Assembly: GCA_023511325.1 (NCBI GenBank)
Contig: JAIMBU010000215.1
Coordinates: forward strand, 1-5,902
DNA length: 5,902 bases
DNA from: Gorillibacterium sp.
GTDB taxonomy: Bacteria > Bacillota > Bacilli > Paenibacillales > NBRC-103111
Direction of reading: 5' to 3'
Of this stretch, positions 1-5,902 are shown one piece after another. Numbering within the stretch: the first letter of the stretch is position 1; every line of letters starts with the position of its first letter. A model generated the notes under the pieces. It ran no database searches. It was not told where the DNA came from and was given only the letters and a program-made list of their open reading frames with translations. The position numbers and the translations under genes were made by a program.

Positions 1-1257
1 CCTTATTTAGTTCAAGACGGGCAGGAAGGCACAGTGCTTTCTATATCCCGGGCTGTACAGTTAGACAATGAGCAACTATCGATTTATATCGAGACCAAAA
101 TTCAGGATTTTTTCTTCAACAGCAATGAAATGAATGGCGGAAGCCTGCTGGTTGTTGATCACAACGGGATAATCACCCACAGTGGCTCCAAATCGTTCGA
201 GGTCGGGAACCTGTATGCGACAAGTGATGGTTTTGACGACGTTTATCTGTTTCAAGAGAAAAGCAGCCAAGGGTGGAGTCTGGTTAGCGTCATTCCCAAA
301 TCGTATTACAATCTTGAAATCAACGAGTGGCTACTGCGTTTCTTCATTCTCGGAATCTCCTCGCTCTGTGTTAGCGTGCTGTTCGCGTGGGTCACTTGGC
401 GGACCGTCAACAGGCCGCTGCGTAGCCTCAACAAAGAAATCATGTATATTACAAAAAATCAACTTCTGGCACAGGTTCGATTCACTGGGGTAAAGGAGTT
501 CGATTTCCTGCTAATGCGCTTTCAGGATATGCGCGCACGAATCCGTGATTTGCTGAGCGAAGTGAGGGACAAGGAGAAGCGAAAGGCGTCTTTGGAGGTG
601 GAGAAGCTGATGCATCAGATCAATCCGCATTTCATGCATAACACGTTGGATACCATCCGCTGGCTGGCGAGGATGGAAGGGCATGAGGAGATCGACCGGC
701 TCGTCTCGATGCTGAACAAGCTGCTTTACTACAATATCGGCAAAGGTAAAGAGGCGACGATCGAGGATGAAATCGGGGCGCTTGGCCATTATGTTTCTCT
801 TCAGCAGGTTCGCTACAATTTTCAATTCGATGTCAGGATCGATACCGATCCAGTCGCTCGCGATGCACTCATTCCCCGTTTCATCCTGCAGCCGCTTGTA
901 GAGAATGCCCTTTATCACGGAGACATGGCGGATGACGGTATTATCCGGGTGGTGATCAATCGGGAGGAAGACAATCGGATTTGCATCTGTGTCACGGATA
1001 ATGGAGCTGGTATGGATCAGGTTTCGATCGACCGGATGATGAAACTTAATGACGAATCATCATCTATAGAGGGCTCCACCCATAGGACAGGCATGGGCAT
1101 AGGCATTAATTATGTGAGGCGGATGATTGAGTTCCAGTTTGGTAAGCGGGCGGAATTCCGGATCGAAAGCGAAATTGGCAAGGGAACGACCATTCTTATG
1201 CGGATCCCGTATGAAACGAAAGGGAGGAATAGCGATGAAGGTCCTGATTGTGGATGA
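1..1257 (+). CDS. YesM-family sensor histidine kinase, 5' end cut off by the window edge
   Basis: Membrane sensor kinase that should autophosphorylate and pass phosphate to the regulator encoded next. The frame is open from base 1, and the residues before the GTG at 34 continue sensibly, so that GTG is not taken as the start; the true start is upstream. In order: the end of an extracellular Cache-like sensor domain (to about base 320), one membrane helix (about 331-399, WLLRFFILGISS onward), a HAMP linker (about 400-560), a His_kinase domain (PF06580 type) with the phosphoacceptor His at 628-630 in QINPHF, and a HATPase domain (about 856-1212). The ATPase part shows the N box LQPLVENA (Asn at 904-906), the G1 box DNGAGMD and the glycine-rich GMGIGINYVRRM. 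The first membrane helix and most of the sensor are missing, so the ligand cannot be read. The motif after the His is MHNTL where LYNTL is usual. The family is certain; the signal is unknown. Confidence 0.95.
   Translation, partial: PYLVQDGQEGTVLSISRAVQLDNEQLSIYIETKIQDFFFNSNEMNGGSLLVVDHNGIITHSGSKSFEVGNLYATSDGFDDVYLFQEKSSQGWSLVSVIPKSYYNLEINEWLLRFFILGISSLCVSVLFAWVTWRTVNRPLRSLNKEIMYITKNQLLAQVRFTGVKEFDFLLMRFQDMRARIRDLLSEVRDKEKRKASLEVEKLMHQINPHFMHNTLDTIRWLARMEGHEEIDRLVSMLNKLLYYNIGKGKEATIEDEIGALGHYVSLQQVRYNFQFDVRIDTDPVARDALIPRFILQPLVENALYHGDMADDGIIRVVINREEDNRICICVTDNGAGMDQVSIDRMMKLNDESSSIEGSTHRTGMGIGINYVRRMIEFQFGKRAEFRIESEIGKGTTILMRIPYETKGRNSDEGPDCG
1221..1227 (+). promoter_or_regulatory. Ribosome binding site that fixes the response regulator start
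   Basis: AGGGAGG lies seven bases before the ATG at 1235 and inside the end of the kinase gene. The reading frame extends upstream to a possible start at 1127, but the protein from 1235 begins exactly like a receiver domain (MKVLIVDDD), and only this start has a good Shine-Dalgarno sequence at proper spacing. Its location inside the upstream gene points to translational coupling. Confidence 0.85.
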
Positions 1258-2647
1258 CGATCGACTTGTGCGCAAGGGTATCATATCCTTGATGCCGTGG
1301 GAAGAGTTCGGGCTACACGTAGTAGGTGAAGCTGAGAATGGCAATAAGGCTCTGCAGTTTCTGGAGAATAATGCTGTTGATTTGGTCATGACGGATATCG
1401 TTATGCCGACAATGTCGGGGGTCGACCTGTTGCGAGCAATACGTCAGCACTATCCGCACATCTGCGTAGTTATGCTGACCTTCTATCAGGACTTCGAGCT
1501 TGTCCAGGAGGCACTTCGTCTTGGGGCAATCGATTATATTGCCAAGGTGGAGCTGGAGAAGGATAACATGCACGACATACTCTCTCGCATCGTGCGTCGT
1601 GTCAACGATTCAGCCGTTCATTCCGATGTTGTCCCCTCTGTTTTTCACTCTGCCGGACTTGCCGTGCCGCAGGGTTCGGAGCGAGCCTTGCTTTTTGCCG
1701 CACTGACCCCGGAATGGCCGGATTTCCTTGGGGAGATTCTTTCAGCAGAGCAGCAACAGGTCGTTGTCGAGATTGACAGCGGTATTTGGCTGCTGCCGGA
1801 TCTGTCAGCGCAGGACGAAGAGGACATCATCACCAGCATGTTTGACCGACCCGGTTGTCCGGGCAAATGGGCGGCTATTCGAGTGTCAGGTATCCGTGAC
1901 AATAGCCGCAAACGGATGTATAAGCTGCTTGCTGACTATTCGTCACTCCATTTCTTCTATGAATACCGGCCTGGACGCAATGTATACGACGTCGATCTAG
2001 ATATGTTTAAAGAGGAATTGCCCCAGCTTTCGGAAAAGGAATTATATCAGCTACAGGAACGCTGGTTATCGCTGGAGCTTGTATTCGATGAGGACCACTT
2101 CCGCAAGCTGATTGAGGAACTGGAGAGGTTAAAGCCTTCTGCGGCGAAGCTGGAAAGCATATTCTACTGGCTTCTGGTGCAGTGGGAGAGTTGCGTTCAT
2201 CTCGATCTGACTGCCCTGTTCGAAACCGCGCAGCTACGCTGCTGGGCCGACTGGCTACTGTGGCTGGACATGGTTCGTAAAAAAATCCGTCATGCTTTCC
2301 TCGGCGTTCATTATTCAGAGGAAGTGATGGCGGGTATTCTGAGAGCCGTGGACTATATCAACCGGAATCTCAGCCTGGAATTAAAATTGACTGAGGTTGC
2401 CGAAGATGTTCATATCAGCCGAAGTCATTTCAGTGAATGCTTCCGTAATATGACGGGCAAGACCTTTAACGAATATATTCGTGATGGCCGTATTGGGTAT
2501 TCCCAATTGCTGCTCACCCAGACAAACGAGCCAATCTATCGGATTGCCGAAAAGTGCGGTTACCCGGACGAGAAATATTTCAGTAAGGTTTTCCGAAAGA
2601 AGGTAGGCATACTCCCGAGCGAAGCTCGTCGCCGCGGACAGGTGTAA
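1235..2647 (+). CDS. YesN-type response regulator, receiver plus AraC-family DNA-binding domain
   Basis: Cytoplasmic transcription factor of 470 residues, the likely partner of the kinase it overlaps by 23 bases. The receiver domain spans about residues 1-120: acidic DDD at 7-9, phosphoacceptor Asp54 in VMTDIVMP, Thr82 in LTFYQD and the conserved Lys104 in DYIAKVEL. The residue after Lys104 is Val, where most receivers have Pro. Residues about 120-365 form a long middle region that I cannot assign to a named domain. Residues 371-470 are a double helix-turn-helix of AraC/XylS type: ISRSHFSECFRNMTGKTFNEY in the first part, then IAEKCGYPDEKYFSKVFRKK in the second, ending in the usual GILPSEARR-like tail. 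YesN-type regulators commonly activate adjacent carbohydrate uptake and breakdown genes, so the fucosidase promoter is the natural target; that link is inferred. No terminator follows. Confidence 0.95.
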   Translation: MKVLIVDDDRLVRKGIISLMPWEEFGLHVVGEAENGNKALQFLENNAVDLVMTDIVMPTMSGVDLLRAIRQHYPHICVVMLTFYQDFELVQEALRLGAIDYIAKVELEKDNMHDILSRIVRRVNDSAVHSDVVPSVFHSAGLAVPQGSERALLFAALTPEWPDFLGEILSAEQQQVVVEIDSGIWLLPDLSAQDEEDIITSMFDRPGCPGKWAAIRVSGIRDNSRKRMYKLLADYSSLHFFYEYRPGRNVYDVDLDMFKEELPQLSEKELYQLQERWLSLELVFDEDHFRKLIEELERLKPSAAKLESIFYWLLVQWESCVHLDLTALFETAQLRCWADWLLWLDMVRKKIRHAFLGVHYSEEVMAGILRAVDYINRNLSLELKLTEVAEDVHISRSHFSECFRNMTGKTFNEYIRDGRIGYSQLLLTQTNEPIYRIAEKCGYPDEKYFSKVFRKKVGILPSEARRRGQV

Positions 2648-2731
2648 ATTCGTATGGGCGATAGTGGAGTACACACTTGTTGAATCTTTATTAGCACACA
2701 ATCTAAGGATGATACTCTCCCAACTGGACGA

Positions 2732-2750
2732 TGGATGACGGTGTTGGATG
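2732..2750 (+). repeat. Short direct repeat TGGATG, possible regulator-binding half-sites
   Basis: TGGATG occurs at 2732-2737 and again at 2745-2750, 13 bases apart, with a related TGGACG at 2725-2730. The second copy overlaps the proposed -35 box. AraC-type activators often bind direct repeats touching the -35 region, so these could be half-sites for the upstream regulator. The repeat is short and could be chance, and the spacing is shorter than the roughly two-turn spacing typical of this family. Confidence 0.25.
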
Positions 2751-2771
2751 GTTACCCTTCAGCCCTATAAT
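2744..2771 (+). promoter_or_regulatory. Candidate sigma-A promoter for the fucosidase gene
   Basis: A perfect -10 hexamer TATAAT at 2766-2771 is preceded at 16 bases by TTGGAT (2744-2749), which matches only the TTG of the -35 consensus. Transcription would begin near 2778, giving a leader of about 40 bases before the ATG at 2821. A strong -10 with a poor -35 fits a promoter that needs an activator, consistent with the AraC-type regulator encoded just upstream. The surrounding 173-base gap (2648-2820) shows no terminator hairpin, so read-through from the kinase-regulator genes is also possible. Confidence 0.5.
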
Positions 2772-2820
2772 GAGGTGCGGAAGAATAATTTGATCGCAAT
2801 CGATTGAAGGAGGCCATCCA

Positions 2821-4092
2821 ATGATTCCACGTTTCAAGGACGGAAGAGATGTTTTTTTTGAGCGAAGATGGGGCATGTTCATTCACTGGGGACTGTATGC
2901 GATTCCTGCGTGGCACGAACAGATTTTATGGCGGGGCAATGGGATGATGAAGCGCAGCGAATACGAAAAGCTGATTGACGAATTCAATCCGGTTAACTTC
3001 GATCCGGATAAGTGGATTGATATCGCTCAGGCAGCGGGCATGGAGTACATCTGCTTCACAACAAAACACCATGACGGGTTCTGCATGTGGGACACAAAGT
3101 ACACATCCTACAACGTTATGAACAGTAAGTATGGCAAAGATATTCTCGCCATGCTGGCTGAAGCGTGCGCGCGGCGAAATTTTCCTCTGAGCCTGTACTA
3201 TTCTTGCCCGGATTGGCATCATCCGAAATATCCCAATCTTGGCAGGCACCATGAAATGTTTGGACCGCGGCCGGGAGACATACCAGATCTGGAAGGCTAT
3301 TACGCGTATGTACGCCAGCAGATTGAGGAGCTATATACGAATTACGGAACAATCTACCAATTTTTCTGGGATGTGAACGTCGCCGAGCACCACGATCCGT
3401 CGCTTAACGAGTATTTACGCGAATTGCAGCCGGGGATACTTATTAATAATCGGGGTCCAGCGCCCGGAGATTATAGCACCCCGGAGCGGTCCGTTCCAGA
3501 TGGCAACGAATTTGACAAGCCAACCGAAGCCGTACAATCGTTAGGCAGAGAGAGTTGGGGCTACAAGAGCGACGAAGACTATTATTCTCATAAATATATC
3601 ATGCAGAGCATCGACAAAATATTGGCGATGGGCGGTAATTATCTGTTAAACGTTGGACCGCAAGCGGACGGCTCGTTCCCGGAGGAAAGCCTGCGCGGAC
3701 TCGAAAGAATCGGCAACTGGTATCATTCCATCAAGGAAGCCTTTGACGGTACAACCGCAATTTCATCTCTTGTTCAGAAGGACGAGATCGTCACATCAAG
3801 CGGGCAGCGAATCGAACGGGATCATGTGCTGGCGACGAAGCGTGACCATACCTTGTATATCCATCTGTACCGTGATTTGCAGACAAACGCAGTTGTTCTG
3901 AAGCCATGGGATGTTGTTCCCCTAAAGGCGACCTTGCTCAATAATGGTCAATCCCTGGATGCTAGCGTCGATTTCACACCTTGGTACTGGAAAGACAAAC
4001 CCTACCTGCGGATTAGGAACATTCCGGTCAATGAATTTGTCGGTGAAGTGATGGTGCTCAAGCTGGAATTTGATCGGACGCTTAGTGAATAA
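2821..4092 (+). CDS. GH29 family alpha-L-fucosidase, predicted cytoplasmic
   Basis: Glycoside hydrolase of 423 residues expected to release L-fucose from alpha-linked fucosides by a retaining mechanism. It starts at an ATG seven bases after GAAGGAGG (2806-2813). The GH29 barrel fills about residues 10-310: RRWGMFIHWGLYAIPAWHE near the N-terminus, CFTTKHHDGFCMWDT (78-92), YYSCPDWHHP (126-135), FFWDVNV (181-187), LINNRG (207-212), DYSTPER (217-223), SWGYKSDEDYY (245-255) and GGNYLLNVGPQADGS (271-285). By position, Asp184 is the likely nucleophile and Glu222 the likely acid/base; this comes from motif alignment from memory with the Thermotoga maritima enzyme. Residues about 311-420 look like the usual C-terminal beta-sandwich. 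There is no signal peptide or membrane segment, so it probably acts on imported oligosaccharides. The family is secure. The exact linkage is unknown, and this clade could prefer another substrate. Confidence 0.92.
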   Translation: MIPRFKDGRDVFFERRWGMFIHWGLYAIPAWHEQILWRGNGMMKRSEYEKLIDEFNPVNFDPDKWIDIAQAAGMEYICFTTKHHDGFCMWDTKYTSYNVMNSKYGKDILAMLAEACARRNFPLSLYYSCPDWHHPKYPNLGRHHEMFGPRPGDIPDLEGYYAYVRQQIEELYTNYGTIYQFFWDVNVAEHHDPSLNEYLRELQPGILINNRGPAPGDYSTPERSVPDGNEFDKPTEAVQSLGRESWGYKSDEDYYSHKYIMQSIDKILAMGGNYLLNVGPQADGSFPEESLRGLERIGNWYHSIKEAFDGTTAISSLVQKDEIVTSSGQRIERDHVLATKRDHTLYIHLYRDLQTNAVVLKPWDVVPLKATLLNNGQSLDASVDFTPWYWKDKPYLRIRNIPVNEFVGEVMVLKLEFDRTLSE

Positions 4093-4136
4093 TCATCCGC
4101 TGGAGAGTGTGTATTTCGTACTGTGACAAATGGGCA

Positions 4137-4160
4137 CGAATTCATTAATAACCTAATTCG
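4137..4160 (+). repeat. Small inverted repeat just before the lipoprotein ribosome binding site
   Basis: CGAATT (4137-4142) and AATTCG (4155-4160) are perfect inverted repeats with a 12-base loop, ending at the first G of the GGGAGG ribosome binding site (4160-4165). A six-pair, AT-rich stem with a 12-base loop is weak. There is no T-run after it, so it is not a terminator. It might modestly affect translation of the lipoprotein or RNA stability, or be chance. The rest of the 79-base gap (4093-4171) shows no convincing promoter or terminator. Confidence 0.3.
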
Positions 4161-4171
4161 GGAGGATTACC

Positions 4172-5902
4172 ATGAACAAAAAAAGAATGAATGGACTTAT
4201 CGGAGTACTACTTGTAATTATGCTTCTTGCAACCGCTTGCAGTGGAAATGTGAAAAGTGGTGCCGACAAAGCGACAGATGGCAATTCCACGGCAGCACCA
4301 TCGACGGATAAAGCAGCGTTGGATCCGTACGGCAAGTCGACAGAGCCAATCACGATTAATATTGCTCAAAAGCTGCCGTCAGGCGATATCACCCTGCCTG
4401 CCGGGCAGACGATCGAGAATAATGGGATGACGAAGATTTACGAGGATGTGCTAAACATCAAGCTGAATCGTGAATGGAGCGCGGTTGATGGTGATCCGTA
4501 CAATCAAAAGGTCATGCTCTCCATCGCCAGCCGTGAGATCCCCGATGCGATGATGGTCAACGAAGAACAGCTCCGCATGCTGGTGAAGGCAAACTTGCTG
4601 GAAGACTTAACGGTGGCGTTCGATGACTATGCATCCCCAAAAATGAAGGAGCTGCATATCGATCTTGCCAAGAGTGCCTCACTCAACACGGCAACGTTTG
4701 ACGGCAGGTTATATGGTATTCCTGATATTGCGATCAAGGCGGATGCCTATACGCTGTTGTGGGTGCGCAAGGATTGGCTGGACAAGCTGAAGCTCCCTGA
4801 GCCCAAGACCATTGACGATATCGAGAATATTGCCCAAGCCTTCATTGACAACAAAATGGGCGGAGACAATACCATTGGCTTACTCGGTCCCAACACACCG
4901 GAGCTTGCCAACGACAAAGGCAATCGCGTCAATGGCTTTGATGCCATTTTCAGTTCCTTCCATTCCTTCCCGGGCCACTGGATAAAGAATACAGAGGGTA
5001 AGGTTACTTACGGCTCGATTGAGCCGGAAACAAAGGAAGCGCTTGCAAAGCTACGTGACCTCTATGCTAAGAATTTGATCGATAAGGAATTCTTCCTCCG
5101 CGAGAATCCGAAAGAACTATTCTTGAGTGGACAAAACGGCATGTTTTTTGGACCATGGTGGATGGGCTGGGGGGATTTGACTCAGTCGTTTGAGAAAAAT
5201 CCGGATGCTCAGTGGAAGGCTTATTCAGCTCCTGCTGATAAGGATGGCAAACTGGTAACCCACCTTCAACCCATATCGCGCAACTTTCTCGTCGTTCGCA
5301 AAGGCTTCAAGAATCCTGAAGCCATCATAAAGGCCGTCAATATGCGAGTTGGCGTCATTCGTCGAGTAGCGGATCTTCCCGAAGGGCTTTTCGACCGTTG
5401 GGAAAAAGAAGTTGAATCGGCCAATATCCCTGACGCTATCGATATCTTCCGGATTAACGCAGATGATATTAATGCCGTAACGTTCGCCAGACATCAGATG
5501 CTTGACGCACTGGATGGAAAGGTGAATGAAGCTACCTTGCAGCCTGAAATTAAAGAGGCATACGGGATGGCCAAGAAGTACATGGATGACAGGACCGTTG
5601 TCAAATATTACCCTGATGCGATTGCAGATGGACATAATCTATCAGATACAGGCGGATACCAAGCTTATATCATCGGTGGAGCACCACTTGACAACACCTA
5701 TGAAGAAGTATCGAGCTTGCTCTATTCCCCAACTGAAACCATGAAGACACGGTGGGCCAACTTGCTGAAGCTTGAGGATGAAACATTCCTGAAAATCGTG
5801 ATTGGCAATGCCCCACTGGATTCCTTCGATTCTTTCGTGAAGCAATGGCGGAGCCTTGGTGGGGATACCATCATCAAGGAAGTAGAGGAAACAATCAAGT
5901 AG
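4172..5902 (+). CDS. Extracellular solute-binding lipoprotein of a sugar ABC importer (LipO/YtcQ-like)
   Basis: Complete 576-residue lipoprotein that should capture an oligosaccharide outside the cell and deliver it to an ABC permease. The ATG lies six bases after GGGAGG. The signal peptide has a charged start (MNKKR), a hydrophobic core (about 8-20) and a lipobox LATAC with the lipidated Cys23. A flexible linker rich in Ser, Thr, Ala, Gly and Asp follows (about 24-52). The rest is a family 1 binding-protein fold: FDGRLYGIPD (176-185), LWVRKDWLDKLKLPEPKT (196-213), an aromatic-rich GPWWMGW (327-333) that may contact sugar, and the typical C-terminal WRSLGGDTIIKEVEE (from 559). The length, about 550-580 residues, suits the large LipO/LplA/YtcQ group of Paenibacillus and Bacillus, whose genes usually sit with two permease genes; none is in the window, which ends at this stop codon. 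It lies 79 bases after the fucosidase and is probably co-transcribed. The ligand is inferred only from that neighbour. Confidence 0.93.
   Translation: MNKKRMNGLIGVLLVIMLLATACSGNVKSGADKATDGNSTAAPSTDKAALDPYGKSTEPITINIAQKLPSGDITLPAGQTIENNGMTKIYEDVLNIKLNREWSAVDGDPYNQKVMLSIASREIPDAMMVNEEQLRMLVKANLLEDLTVAFDDYASPKMKELHIDLAKSASLNTATFDGRLYGIPDIAIKADAYTLLWVRKDWLDKLKLPEPKTIDDIENIAQAFIDNKMGGDNTIGLLGPNTPELANDKGNRVNGFDAIFSSFHSFPGHWIKNTEGKVTYGSIEPETKEALAKLRDLYAKNLIDKEFFLRENPKELFLSGQNGMFFGPWWMGWGDLTQSFEKNPDAQWKAYSAPADKDGKLVTHLQPISRNFLVVRKGFKNPEAIIKAVNMRVGVIRRVADLPEGLFDRWEKEVESANIPDAIDIFRINADDINAVTFARHQMLDALDGKVNEATLQPEIKEAYGMAKKYMDDRTVVKYYPDAIADGHNLSDTGGYQAYIIGGAPLDNTYEEVSSLLYSPTETMKTRWANLLKLEDETFLKIVIGNAPLDSFDSFVKQWRSLGGDTIIKEVEETIK

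Noticed and set aside
34..36. GTG as the start of the histidine kinase
   Set aside because: The frame is open to base 1 with plausible sensor-domain residues, no ribosome binding site is well placed before it, and starting here would remove the first membrane helix and most of the sensor.
1127..1234. Upstream extension of the response regulator inside the kinase gene
   Set aside because: The extra residues have no receiver similarity, and the ATG at 1235 has both a good ribosome binding site and the exact family N-terminus.
2797..2806. Palindrome CAATCGATTG next to the fucosidase ribosome binding site
   Set aside because: Ten bases without extension or conserved context; it is downstream of the predicted transcription start and is most likely chance.
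2648..2820. Catabolite-repression (cre) site or intrinsic terminator in the regulator-fucosidase gap
   Set aside because: No stretch fits the cre consensus, and no GC-rich hairpin followed by a T-run is present.
4123..4151. Possible promoter before the lipoprotein gene (GTGACA, then TAATAA at 17 bases or ATTAAT at 15)
   Set aside because: The -10 matches are poor or the spacing is off, and the start would fall almost on the ribosome binding site. Co-transcription with the fucosidase explains the layout better.
5225..5635. Reverse-strand open frame of 136 codons inside the lipoprotein gene (and similar reverse frames at 511-918 and 1060-1389)
   Set aside because: They lie opposite well-supported genes, have no recognisable domain or ribosome binding site, and read like chance shadows of the coding strand.

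Overview
The window reads like a piece of chromosome from a Paenibacillus-type member of the Bacillales. Four lines of evidence support this: strong AGGAGG-like ribosome binding sites, mid-range GC, a YesM/YesN-type two-component pair beside a carbohydrate gene, and a large lipoprotein sugar-binding protein of the LipO/YtcQ kind. The genus is inferred from gene content and style, not proven.

All four genes lie on the + strand and fill almost the whole window. Bases 1-1257 hold the 3' part of a YesM-family sensor histidine kinase, whose true start lies before base 1. Bases 1235-2647 hold a YesN-type response regulator with an AraC-type DNA-binding domain; it overlaps the kinase by 23 bases. 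A 173-base gap follows, with a plausible sigma-A promoter (perfect TATAAT) and short direct repeats but no visible terminator. Bases 2821-4092 encode a GH29-family alpha-L-fucosidase without a signal peptide. After a further 79-base gap, bases 4172-5902 encode a complete extracellular solute-binding lipoprotein, whose stop codon is the last codon of the window.

The genes suggest a carbohydrate-response unit. The kinase would sense an extracellular cue through its Cache-like domain, and the regulator would activate the downstream promoter. The lipoprotein would capture an oligosaccharide for an ABC importer whose permeases are not in the window and probably lie downstream. The fucosidase would then remove fucose inside the cell. 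The individual family calls are secure. The shared substrate (a fucose-containing glycan) and the regulatory link are inferences from gene order. I see no RNA genes, mobile elements, CRISPR arrays or broken genes, and no clearly unprecedented system.
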